A DNA stretch of 64,000 nt, taken from NCBI GenBank assembly GCA_964472565.1, contig CAYYNB010000001.1:42583-106582 (forward strand). The letters run 5' to 3'. The notes beneath the pieces are model-generated. The model was given only the letters and a program-made list of their open reading frames with translations. It was not told the DNA's origin and did not search any database. Shown one piece after another: positions 33,892-42,001 of the stretch (its first letter is position 1; each line of letters begins with the position of its first letter). A program made the position numbers and the translations under genes. The DNA comes from DATAMF01 sp964472565. Its GTDB lineage: Bacteria > Chloroflexota > Anaerolineae > Aggregatilineales > Aggregatilineaceae.

Positions 33892-36282
33892 TTAGCCGGT
33901 GTCGTCCGCTGGCTCAACCGGCTGGCGGGTGCGCGTGGGCGAGGGTGTTGGTTCCGGTATTTGGGTTGATGTGGGCGTTCGCGTGACGGTTGGGGTGGGC
34001 GTCGGGGTCGCACTTTGCGTCGGTGATGGTGTGAAACTCGGCGTCGGGGTAATCGTCGCGGTGGCGGTAAATGTTGGTGTTGGCGTCAGGCTGACTTGTG
34101 GGGTGCGGGTCACTGGGGCTTCAGGTAACGGCTCGTCTGGCCCTGCGATGCGGGTGATCTGTACGGCAAGCTGCGCGTCAAACGCGGGTAGGTTCAGCCG
34201 CAGGGTGTTGTCTTCGACGCTAATTGATTCATCGCCTATCACAAAGCCGGTGATCGGATCCCAATATGCCACCCGATATGTTCCCGCGGGCATATGAAAC
34301 AGCCAGAGTTGGTAGGGCAGTGGGGACGCCGCGCGATACTGAATCCAGGCGAAGGCTGTGCCCAGGCTGCGATCGGCCAGCGTGACGGCGCGCAGTGGGC
34401 TGTGGTAGTGGGCGACTTCCAGATAATCCAGTTGCAGCCAACCCTGGCCGACATTATCCACAATGACTGTATGGGTTCCGGCACTGAGCGGCAGTGTCAC
34501 CAACAGATTGGTGCTGGCCGGGCTGAGATCGAGTTGCAGTGCGTTGTTACCATCCACTGACACCACTAATTGAGCGGGCGCATCCGGCGCGACATCCCGA
34601 ATGCCGATGCGCAGTTCCGTATCAACGGGCGGCGTGATCTGGAAGGTCTGCGGGCGGCTGCGTTCCGGCTGCGAGGCCCCGTAGAGGTAGCTGGACATCC
34701 GGTTAATGGCTGGAACGGGACCGTCGGCGGTCAGGCGGTAAATCGTATCGGAGGGTGAGACTGCCGCCAGTTCACGATTAAAATTATCGACACGCAGCGC
34801 CGTATAGACGGAGGCATCCGGGGCAACCAGCGCCGCTTCAACCGGCTGCAAATTCGGCGCGGTCCAGGGAACTGTTTGTGCAAACTGGGCCAGTGGGGTG
34901 AACAGAGCATAGAGATTCTGCTGGTCGATGTAACTATCCCACCACCAGGGCATCGCGCCACCGGCTGAACCCGACAGCGCTGCTGCCCACAGCATGTCAC
35001 GGACGTGTAACCCTTCGGGATCGGCGTCGGTGGGGGCGGCGCTGAGGTCGAGCGAAAAGGCGGTGAGCAGCACCGGACGATTGGCACGCGCGGCCACATC
35101 ACCCAGCGTGTTCAGCGCGCCCGCGACGGGATCACTCTGATAGAAACTGAACTGCGCAAAATCGAGCGCGGCGGCATCCCAAAGGGGGATGGTCGTTTCG
35201 CGTGTTCCCGCCGTCACAAGATGCCGGTAGGGGTCAATCTGGCGCAGATAATCGACCAGATCGACCAGCCAGGGATCAGACCGCGCGGGGGTGTAGCCGG
35301 TCAGCATATCGATTTCATCGACGACATCCCATGCGAAAATTTGCGGGCTGTAGCCCCAACGGGCCACGATGTAGCGCAGCCGCTGGTGCAGCAGTTTGCG
35401 GGCAGTGGCATCAAAGAAGATCGCCGATGGCCCATTGAGCGGGCCACCGTTGGCACTGTTATAAGGATTCTCGGCCCAACTGGTGGTGAGTTCAGCATCG
35501 CCCGGATTTTCGGCATAACCCTGGTGCCAGATGAGGACCAACTGTAAATAAATGCCGCGCGCTTCGGCCATCTCCAGAATGGTATCCAAGCGCCAGGCGG
35601 CGACCTGCGCGCCGTCATAATTGCCCACTGGTCCGGGCCAATCCAGCCCGATAAACCAGGGCACGTCGATGTTGAGACGGGCATAGTTCGCTCCGGCAGC
35701 GTTCAGCCGGTCCAGCCAGCGTTCATAGGCAAAAATGCCGCCCTGATTGTCCAGCGCCCAGGCCAGATTCTCACCGATGGGGAAGTAGGGCTGGCCGCTG
35801 TCGAAGGCGAAATAACGCGGATTGGCGCTCATGCGCACGAAACCGGGCTTATCGGACTTCACAACGGTAAATGAGCCTTCCTCAAGCGTCTGCGTGGCAT
35901 TTTCCACACGCGCCTCGATGGTATACTGCCAGTCACCAACCTGATCTGGCGTAAAACGCACATGCCATTCACCGGAACCGCTCGGCGTGAGTTCTTCGTG
36001 GGCGCAGTCCGCGGTGCAGGTCTGCTCGTAGGGCTGCATCAAAAAGCCGGGCATGGTGACTGTTGCGCCGTCCGGCGCGGTGAAAATGCCCACCAGATCG
36101 ACTTGATTGGGATCGTAAGGATTCTCCACATCGGCGGATAGATCGACCTGCAAATCCAGCGAGTCGTAGAGCCGCACTGTCGCGGGCTGCGCCGCCGCAG
36201 ACGGTGTCGGAGTCGAAAAGCCTGCCAGCAGCACCAGCAGGATGAACCATTTTAAGTAAGGGATCATTCGTTTAGACTTCAT
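33892..36282 (-). CDS. Secreted glycosidase-like protein with DUF5060 domain
   Basis: 796 aa; ATG overlaps the Nudix stop (ATGA), indicating coupling. Signal peptide about 1-31; residues about 34-140 form a DUF5060-like Ig domain; residues 150-470 a TIM-barrel glycosidase-like region with YFPIGENLAW, YARLNIDVPWF and AWDVVDEIDM (probable acid/base Glu). A further beta region follows, with a carbohydrate-binding-like segment (about 590-650), and the protein ends in a Pro/Thr-rich tail of about 70 residues. DUF5060 proteins are usually linked to polysaccharide breakdown. The tail has no membrane helix or lipobox, so it is probably released or wall-associated. Confidence 0.8.
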   Translation of the reverse strand: MKSKRMIPYLKWFILLVLLAGFSTPTPSAAAQPATVRLYDSLDLQVDLSADVENPYDPNQVDLVGIFTAPDGATVTMPGFLMQPYEQTCTADCAHEELTPSGSGEWHVRFTPDQVGDWQYTIEARVENATQTLEEGSFTVVKSDKPGFVRMSANPRYFAFDSGQPYFPIGENLAWALDNQGGIFAYERWLDRLNAAGANYARLNIDVPWFIGLDWPGPVGNYDGAQVAAWRLDTILEMAEARGIYLQLVLIWHQGYAENPGDAELTTSWAENPYNSANGGPLNGPSAIFFDATARKLLHQRLRYIVARWGYSPQIFAWDVVDEIDMLTGYTPARSDPWLVDLVDYLRQIDPYRHLVTAGTRETTIPLWDAAALDFAQFSFYQSDPVAGALNTLGDVAARANRPVLLTAFSLDLSAAPTDADPEGLHVRDMLWAAALSGSAGGAMPWWWDSYIDQQNLYALFTPLAQFAQTVPWTAPNLQPVEAALVAPDASVYTALRVDNFNRELAAVSPSDTIYRLTADGPVPAINRMSSYLYGASQPERSRPQTFQITPPVDTELRIGIRDVAPDAPAQLVVSVDGNNALQLDLSPASTNLLVTLPLSAGTHTVIVDNVGQGWLQLDYLEVAHYHSPLRAVTLADRSLGTAFAWIQYRAASPLPYQLWLFHMPAGTYRVAYWDPITGFVIGDESISVEDNTLRLNLPAFDAQLAVQITRIAGPDEPLPEAPVTRTPQVSLTPTPTFTATATITPTPSFTPSPTQSATPTPTPTVTRTPTSTQIPEPTPSPTRTRQPVEPADDTG

Positions 36283-36791
36283 CGGGACATCGCAAACAAC
36301 AAAATCTGTTCGTCGTATTCATCGTAACTCGAATGGGCAAAAAACGGCGGTGCATCCAGGTTTTCGAAGATATGCGGAATCAGCACGGGCAAATCTTCGA
36401 CCAGCGGCAGGTCTTCAATCGCATCACGCGAGACCCATTCCAGTTTACCTTCGTCGGAGTCGATAAAATCACGCGAGGCGGCTTCGGCGCGGAAGACAAA
36501 CACCATGATTCCCGTGCTTTCGCCTGCATCAACATGGATCGCGCCGCAGAAATGCACATGATGCACGTCGAGGCCCGTTTCTTCCTGCATCTCGCGGATG
36601 GCTCCGGTGAGTGGGTCTTCATCCTGTTCGATATGCCCGCCGACGCCGTTGTAGCGCCCCGGAAAAATACGCTTATGCTGGCCGCGTTTGAGCAGCAGCA
36701 CATCATCTTCGTAGGTGATAAAACACAGCGAACGGTTGATGGTCAGCCAGCGCCCGCTGGTGGCGTCGGCACCCTGATCTTTAGCTCCCAT
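36279..36791 (-). CDS. Nudix hydrolase
   Basis: 170 aa from ATG 36791, which follows AAGGAG; longer in-frame starts exist but lack a site. The Nudix box (GHIEQDEDPLTGAIREMQEE, then TGL) fits GX5EX7REUXEEXGU completely. The segment before it, RIFPGRYNGVGGHIE, resembles MutT/8-oxo-dGTPase-type proteins. It hydrolyses a nucleoside diphosphate linked to another moiety; exact substrate unknown. Overlaps the downstream secreted glycosidase by 4 bp, an odd pairing of cytosolic and exported proteins. Confidence 0.93.
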   Translation of the reverse strand: MGAKDQGADATSGRWLTINRSLCFITYEDDVLLLKRGQHKRIFPGRYNGVGGHIEQDEDPLTGAIREMQEETGLDVHHVHFCGAIHVDAGESTGIMVFVFRAEAASRDFIDSDEGKLEWVSRDAIEDLPLVEDLPVLIPHIFENLDAPPFFAHSSYDEYDEQILLFAMSR

Positions 36792-36912
36792 ATCGTTCTC
36801 CTTTTGCCGCTTGCTGATTATACCGCGATCCCCAAATTTTGAGGTTTGTATCACCTCCGGCTCTGATGTATGCTTAACAACAGGTTTCAATAATCCCCAG
36901 AGGAGCAGACGA

Positions 36913-37437
36913 ATGAACGATCTTTACAGCCGGATTGTGCGCGAGCGTGGCGGTAAGGAAAAACTGTTAGCCAAACTGCCCGGTTTTCGCGGGTATGCGG
37001 AACTATCGGCGCGGCGGCAGGCAGATCGGATGATCCGGGAATATGTCGCCGGTCAATTAAAAATCCAACTCAATCGACTGCCTCAAATTGAAAAAACGCT
37101 GCTGGATGGGGCAGGCGGCCTGTCCTATATGAGCAAGACACGCAGCACAAAAACCAAATTTCAAACCTTTATTGATCGCATTGCGACCGATACGCCGGGT
37201 TACAGCGGATTTTACGATGCAGGCAAAGTGACGTCCGAAGACCTGGAAGTGATTTATGCTTTCGACGCCGCACTGGTTGATTATGCCGACAAATTTAAAG
37301 AACTACTCGATGCGCTGAATGAGGCTGCTGGGAAAGGTGAAGGCGTCAACGAAGCGCTGAGCACGTTGGATGCCCTGACGATTGAAGCCAATGAAGCCTA
37401 CCACATGCGCGACAGTGTGCTACAAGGTATTGAATAG
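36913..37437 (+). CDS. Conserved helical protein of an SPFH-linked pair
   Basis: 174 aa; ATG 36913 with AGAGGAG upstream. I do not recognise a named family. It is charged and almost entirely alpha-helical with coiled-coil-like heptads, no Cys, no signal peptide and no membrane helix. It ends 11 nt before the SPFH gene, so the two are co-transcribed, suggesting it acts with or is scaffolded by the SPFH protein. A weak TTGTAT/TATGCT promoter candidate precedes it. Confidence 0.7.
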   Translation: MNDLYSRIVRERGGKEKLLAKLPGFRGYAELSARRQADRMIREYVAGQLKIQLNRLPQIEKTLLDGAGGLSYMSKTRSTKTKFQTFIDRIATDTPGYSGFYDAGKVTSEDLEVIYAFDAALVDYADKFKELLDALNEAAGKGEGVNEALSTLDALTIEANEAYHMRDSVLQGIE

Positions 37438-37448
37438 GAGAAGCCAGG

Positions 37449-38534
37449 ATGCCACGTATTATTGATGTTGTTGACCATACCAATGTGATGGATGATGAAC
37501 TCGTTTACCGCGAACCACAGGGCGGAAGTGGTGATTTTCGCCTGGGTTCGCAGGTGATCGTGGGTGAGAGTCAGGTGGCGGTTTTTGTGCGGCAGGGCCA
37601 GGCATTAGACGCGCTGGGACCGGGATCGCACACGATCAGCACGGGGAATATCCCGCTGTTGGCCGGGCTGATTGGGCTGGCGACGAGTGGACGAACTCCA
37701 TTCACTGCTGATCTGTATTTTGTGAATCTCAAGGACATGCCGCAGGTGCCCTGGGGCACGAATCCGCCGATTGTGCTGGAGACGCCGGGTAAGGGCGTCG
37801 GGGTGGTGCTGCTGATCACGCATGGGGTGATCGATATTGGCGTGGAAGACCCAACACGCTTTGTGAAGCAGTACGGCGTGGGGAAACCGATTCTGCGGTT
37901 GGGTGACATCAAAGAGCGCATCCAATCGATGCTGTTAAGCGATCTGGCGACGCTGATTTCGTCATCGGGTGCGCAGAGCATTATGGATGCCAACCGGCTG
38001 CTGGGCGATCTTGAAGGCGCGGCGCTGGCGAAGCTCAACGAGCAGTTTGCTGCGATTGGGATGCGCATCAAGGCGTTTGAGGCGAAACCCTTCACGGCGA
38101 AGGAAGTTACCACCGACGAACTGCGTAACTATGTGGACTTTGAAACCTGGGAACGCATTCGCCGCCTGGAAGTCGCCAACGCTGCCGCCGCGAATCAGGG
38201 CCTCGGCGGGGCGATGGCTGGCGCGGGCGTCGGGTTTGGCGTCGGGCAGCAGATGGGCGCGGTGATGAATCCGGAGCAGGCCGCGTTACAGCAGCAGCAG
38301 CAAATGATGATGAACCAGATGATGATGCAGATGATGCAGAATCAACAAAATCCGCAGGGACAACAAGCTGCGCCCGCGAACGCTGCACCGGCTGTGCCGA
38401 AGACGGCGGACGAAATCCGCGCGTATCTCGATCAGCTTGATATGAAGCTGGCGAACGGCGAAATGACCGAAGCGACCTACCAGAAAATGTATGATAAGTG
38501 GGAAGCGCGCCTCAAAGAGATGGAAGGCAAATAG
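37449..38534 (+). CDS. SPFH domain protein (YdjI-like, virion core protein type)
   Basis: 361 aa. The N-terminal 230 residues form an SPFH/Band 7-like domain (VIVGESQVAVFVRQGQ, LGPGSHTIST, NLKDMPQVPWGT) of the subfamily related to YdjI. It has no N-terminal membrane helix. A Gly-rich stretch, a Gln/Met-rich tract (about 280-305) and a C-terminal helical segment beginning TADEIRAYLDQLD follow; the latter resembles a SHOCT-like short helical motif. SPFH proteins assemble into membrane-associated rings or scaffolds. The 174-aa gene precedes it by 11 nt and a strong terminator follows. Confidence 0.85.
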   Translation: MPRIIDVVDHTNVMDDELVYREPQGGSGDFRLGSQVIVGESQVAVFVRQGQALDALGPGSHTISTGNIPLLAGLIGLATSGRTPFTADLYFVNLKDMPQVPWGTNPPIVLETPGKGVGVVLLITHGVIDIGVEDPTRFVKQYGVGKPILRLGDIKERIQSMLLSDLATLISSSGAQSIMDANRLLGDLEGAALAKLNEQFAAIGMRIKAFEAKPFTAKEVTTDELRNYVDFETWERIRRLEVANAAAANQGLGGAMAGAGVGFGVGQQMGAVMNPEQAALQQQQQMMMNQMMMQMMQNQQNPQGQQAAPANAAPAVPKTADEIRAYLDQLDMKLANGEMTEATYQKMYDKWEARLKEMEGK

Positions 38535-38554
38535 CCTTTCCGGTTGAAGTTCCG

Positions 38555-38589
38555 TCGGGGCGATCTGAGTGGATCGCCTCGATTTTTTT
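38555..38589 (+). terminator. Intrinsic terminator of the SPFH operon
   Basis: An 11-bp stem with one G-T pair (38555-38565 with 38572-38582), 6-nt loop, followed by seven T. Confidence 0.88.
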
Positions 38590-38670
38590 CCGCACGTTGT
38601 GACCCCCTCCCCCCCTTTGACCCCCTAATTTGGACCATTTGAGGGGAAAACGCTCGTCGAGAAGTCAAGA

Positions 38671-38700
38671 TTCTGGCATTATCTGGCATTTAATGGCATT
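38671..38700 (+). repeat. Three imperfect 10-bp tandem repeats
   Basis: Three consecutive decamers that all end in TGGCATT; the first two differ at one base. Purpose unknown; may be a binding site or slippage product. Confidence 0.5.
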
Positions 38701-38768
38701 AAGTCGCTGTTTTCGTGCCGGGAAATGGATTTTTGAGTTGGAAAGGTGCGCTGTGCAGTGTGTCCAGA

Positions 38769-38857
38769 TACAGAATAGCACGAATGTTCGGGCGCGTATA
38801 GTCTTTCGATGGCTAACTTCGATGACTAACTTGGATGGTTAATAATCAGCGGGTTAC
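38769..38857 (+). repeat. Dispersed intergenic repeat, copy 2 (13-bp period)
   Basis: Begins with a CAGAATAGCACGAATGTTC segment, then CTTTC and three 13-bp units GATGGCTAACTTC, GATGACTAACTTG and GATGGTTAATAAT, ending GGGTTAC. The same order as copy 1 at 24-110. Confidence 0.75.
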
Positions 38858-38876
38858 TGCTTCGTGTAGTCATGAA

Positions 38877-40715
38877 TCAAGGGGCCGTAATCGCTGCGCC
38901 GGGGAGTACAAAAGTGTCGCCGCCGCCATCGCTGCTTTCCACCAGAAGCCGCTTAGAGGGGTTATTCGGATCGTAGAAGCCAACCCGAATTTCATAGGTG
39001 CCGGGGTCTAAAATACGCGCCGGATCGTCGAGCAGATGGTAAATATCGCGCTCGATGCGCCTGGCGCTGTCGTACCAGTGCGTGGTAGCGATGGGATCAT
39101 CGAAGGGCGGGTGATCGTCCTGGTTCCAGCGCGGGATGCCGTTCAGCGGCGTGTTGGGGCGGATTAGATGCACAAAGACGCGGTAGCTGACGTTGTCCGC
39201 ATTCGCCAGCGGCTCCCAATAGAGCAGGAGGGTTGTCGCCTGGGTATAGGGATCGGGGCCGAGCAGGGTATAGCCTACCAGCCGGGCCAGCGGCACACCG
39301 TTAGCGCTGAAAACGGCGTCCGTGCTCACCGCGATCTCAGCGCCGGACACGTCGCGCGAGCGGTATTGAATCACCGTGAAGTTTGACATGGCGTGGGTGC
39401 TGATCTCCTGCATCCGGTCACGCAGGGCGGATTCCGCATCCGGTGAGCGGCCCACCAGCCAGATCGTGTGATGGGCGGCGGTTTCCGCTTCAATTTGGTC
39501 CGCAATCGCTGCGCCGGATTTGAGACTCGTCTCCGCGACATGGCCCCGGTAGTAATACGCAAATGACGGATCGGGCGCGGTCTGCAATATCAGATCGCCG
39601 GGGCGGGCACGGGTGTCGAGATAGGCGGCCAGCGCGCGCCAATCGGCGGATTTGGCAGATTCGCCCTGGTAATAATCGATCAGCCAGGGGATGCCGGGCA
39701 GGGGAGTCAGCAGCAGGGCCAGCGCCGCGATTTGGGCCAAAGATCGCTTTTGAATCAGCGGGGCGCGGGCGGTCAGCAGCAGCAGCGCGGGCGCAATCGC
39801 CACCAGATAACGCGGGTGGAAGATCGCCATGCGGGTCGAGGCGATCAGCAGCAAAAGCGTGGGGATCAGAATCCAGGCGGCGAAAAAGGCGGATCGCCGA
39901 TCACCGGACCGCAGCACCAACCCGATCCAGAGCAGGGGGAGAATGATCTGCCAGGGGGCGGCGAAATCGCGCCCGGTGAGCAGTGTGGGCAGGAACCATG
40001 TCAGCAGCTTGACCGGATCGGCGTCCTGGGTGGTGCCCTGGTAATCCGACTGGGCCAGATAACCCACCTGGATGAACCAGGGAATCATGATCACCGCCAG
40101 CGCGATCCAGGTGAGCGCGGCGCGGCGCAGGGTGGGGCGGTCCCGGTGGGCGGCCAGCAGATAGACGCCCTGCACAACGATTAGCAGCGCTTCGAGGAAA
40201 AAGATATAAACCGCGACGGCTTCCACAAGCAGATAGAGCAGCCAATCACGCGGGCGGTTGTGCTGTGCGGCGCGGAGGAACAACCACAGCGCCAACGGGC
40301 TGATCCCGGCCCAGATCGCGTAATTGCGCACGTCCTGGGCATGCCAGATCAAAAAGGGGTTGATGGCCCACAGCAGCGCGGCCAGCAGGCCCACCGCCCA
40401 ATGATGAAATAACCGCCTGCCGAGCGCGGCCACTGCTGCGACTCCGATCAGGTTGCCGAGCAGGGGATAATAACGCATGGCAAATTCGGAGTCGCCCGCG
40501 AGACTCTTCCACGCCCAAAAGCTGAAAAAGGTGCCGAGTGGGTGCGGTTCCCACTTCGCCAGATCGCGCAGCACCTGCGCCGGATCGTCCGCCCAGTAGC
40601 GCACCGCAAAGGCTTCATCGCCGCGCAGCGATACGGTGTCCAGGCGGTAGATACGCAGCACAAAAGCGAGTCCTACCAGACTCGCTAACAGCCACAGGGC
40701 GCGGGTGCGACTCAT
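38877..40715 (-). CDS. Membrane glycosyltransferase, GT39/ArnT-like (PMT_2)
   Basis: 612 aa with about ten to twelve hydrophobic helices in the first 350 residues and a soluble C-terminal region. The start has the family layout: a first helix, then RIYRLDTVSLRGDEA with the acidic residue used by polyprenyl-phosphate-dependent transferases in the first outer loop. Such enzymes move a sugar from a lipid carrier to protein or lipid outside the membrane. ATG overlaps the stop of the upstream NERD-type gene (ATGA), so the two are co-translated. Acceptor unknown; surface proteins here are candidates only by context. Confidence 0.85.
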   Translation of the reverse strand: MSRTRALWLLASLVGLAFVLRIYRLDTVSLRGDEAFAVRYWADDPAQVLRDLAKWEPHPLGTFFSFWAWKSLAGDSEFAMRYYPLLGNLIGVAAVAALGRRLFHHWAVGLLAALLWAINPFLIWHAQDVRNYAIWAGISPLALWLFLRAAQHNRPRDWLLYLLVEAVAVYIFFLEALLIVVQGVYLLAAHRDRPTLRRAALTWIALAVIMIPWFIQVGYLAQSDYQGTTQDADPVKLLTWFLPTLLTGRDFAAPWQIILPLLWIGLVLRSGDRRSAFFAAWILIPTLLLLIASTRMAIFHPRYLVAIAPALLLLTARAPLIQKRSLAQIAALALLLTPLPGIPWLIDYYQGESAKSADWRALAAYLDTRARPGDLILQTAPDPSFAYYYRGHVAETSLKSGAAIADQIEAETAAHHTIWLVGRSPDAESALRDRMQEISTHAMSNFTVIQYRSRDVSGAEIAVSTDAVFSANGVPLARLVGYTLLGPDPYTQATTLLLYWEPLANADNVSYRVFVHLIRPNTPLNGIPRWNQDDHPPFDDPIATTHWYDSARRIERDIYHLLDDPARILDPGTYEIRVGFYDPNNPSKRLLVESSDGGGDTFVLPGAAITAP

Positions 40716-41821
40716 GCTTCTTCGGGTTCAGTTTCCGCTGCTGCGGTTTCCTGCGGGCCGCGATAGCCCGTGATGCTGGTCACGTCTTTTTTGCTCAGCC
40801 CGAACCATTCCCCTTTTTGGCGCTTGCGGTCAAACTTCTTGTGATAGCGCTGGACCATGCCTTCGGGATCGTCCACTTCAACCGCATAGACCAGGGTGAG
40901 CGGCTGCGAGGTCTGGGCTTCCAGTTCTGCCTGGCGCTCGTCGATGGAGAAGCGCGTCATGCCCATGTTATAGAGCTGCCCCGCCTGGAACAGATAAAAG
41001 GTGCCGGGTTCGGTTTTGCTTTTGGCGGTGGTCACATCGTCGCTGGTTTCGTCGGATTCTTCGTCAATGTCCGGCTCGACATACCCTTCGGCGGCGAGTT
41101 CCTCACGGGTGACGAGGCCATACAGGATGTCGATCTCGTCCAACTGCTCGGCGCTCAGGGTGGCGCGTTTTTCGGCTTTCAGTTCGCGCAGATACCCTTT
41201 CAGGGACGGCTTTTTCTTCGAATCGGCGTAGACGACCGGGAAGGCCGGGTCTTCGGCTTCAAAGTTGCCCTGGGGATGGATGAATACGATCACCGGCTGG
41301 ACTTCGACGCCGGAATCGGGGGCGATCTTTTTGAGGATCTTCTGCACCTTTTCCGCGTTAAACTGTGCCGGGTAAAAGGGGTTGCCGAGTAAGTCCTGGC
41401 GCAGCCAACCGCCCAGGCGGGTGAAGAGGCCTTTTTCGCCGGACCATTTGGTGCCCTTGACGCGGTAGACCCGGTTCTGCCAGGCCGTATACAGCACAAA
41501 CACGCCTTCTGGCCCCACCAGCACATGCTGGGCGGGGAGCAGATAGTGGTAGAGCGTGTATTTTTGTCCCAGGCCCTTGAGCGCTTCATTCAGGACTTTT
41601 TCCGGGCGCGGCTCACGGACCCAGTTGTTGGTCATGCGGGTCGAGGTCAGGGTGAGCAGCATCAGGAAGGGCAGGGCGAGACAAAACACCGACGACATGG
41701 CGGCGGGTGCGGTGAAAGAATAAAAGAACCCCAGCCCTAATGCTCCCAGGCTGGTAATGGTCATAATATTGGTGATCTTACGGTTGCGTTGGATGTGCGC
41801 TTCGTTCGTAACAATGCGCAT
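40712..41821 (-). CDS. Membrane protein with NERD nuclease-like and GIY-YIG/MUG113-like domains
   Basis: 369 aa from ATG 41821, with GAAAGG upstream. The frame stays open far upstream, but that part is antisense to the zinc-ribbon LysM gene and is not coding. Two adjacent helices (about 21-59) anchor it. Residues about 71-190 resemble a NERD domain (EKVLNEALKGL, then VLVGPEGVFVLYT and a Trp/Lys-rich strand region). An acidic linker follows, then a T5orf172/MUG113-type domain (about 270-350) with FYLFQAGQLYNMGMT, a Glu-containing helix and GEWFGLSKKDV. In the GIY-YIG core the usual YKIG is YNMG, so nuclease activity is uncertain. It overlaps the GT39 gene by 4 bp. Confidence 0.72.
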   Translation of the reverse strand: MRIVTNEAHIQRNRKITNIMTITSLGALGLGFFYSFTAPAAMSSVFCLALPFLMLLTLTSTRMTNNWVREPRPEKVLNEALKGLGQKYTLYHYLLPAQHVLVGPEGVFVLYTAWQNRVYRVKGTKWSGEKGLFTRLGGWLRQDLLGNPFYPAQFNAEKVQKILKKIAPDSGVEVQPVIVFIHPQGNFEAEDPAFPVVYADSKKKPSLKGYLRELKAEKRATLSAEQLDEIDILYGLVTREELAAEGYVEPDIDEESDETSDDVTTAKSKTEPGTFYLFQAGQLYNMGMTRFSIDERQAELEAQTSQPLTLVYAVEVDDPEGMVQRYHKKFDRKRQKGEWFGLSKKDVTSITGYRGPQETAAAETEPEEA

Positions 41822-41941
41822 CGGTGCTGGCCTTTCTATTCGCGCAAAATATCGGATGAATGTTAACACAAAATCGGACGAAAAAAAGGTGAGGGTTTGA
41901 TGAGCATCCGTCTCGCGGCTGGTCAAGTCGCCTGATCCTGT

Positions 41942-41947
41942 TATAAT
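41942..41947 (+). promoter_or_regulatory. Candidate -10 element of the zinc-ribbon LysM gene
   Basis: TATAAT 54 nt before ATG 42002. The -35 region (around 41919-41925, CTGGTCA) is poor. Confidence 0.42.
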
Positions 41948-42001
41948 TCGCTGCGTGACGCACCGGTTGGTGTGATCAAAAAGTGAGTTGAGCGCTGATT
42001 C

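Larger units (their letters stand above)
38535..38876. other. 342-bp intergenic region with terminator and repeats
   Basis: No gene. It contains the SPFH terminator, a C-rich tract around 38602-38632, three imperfect 10-bp repeats at 38671-38700 and copy 2 of the dispersed repeat at 38769-38857. Confidence 0.6.

Noticed and set aside
38602..38632. C-rich tract as a functional element
   Set aside because: Short homopolymeric stretch with no partner or repeat; may be simple sequence or assembly noise.
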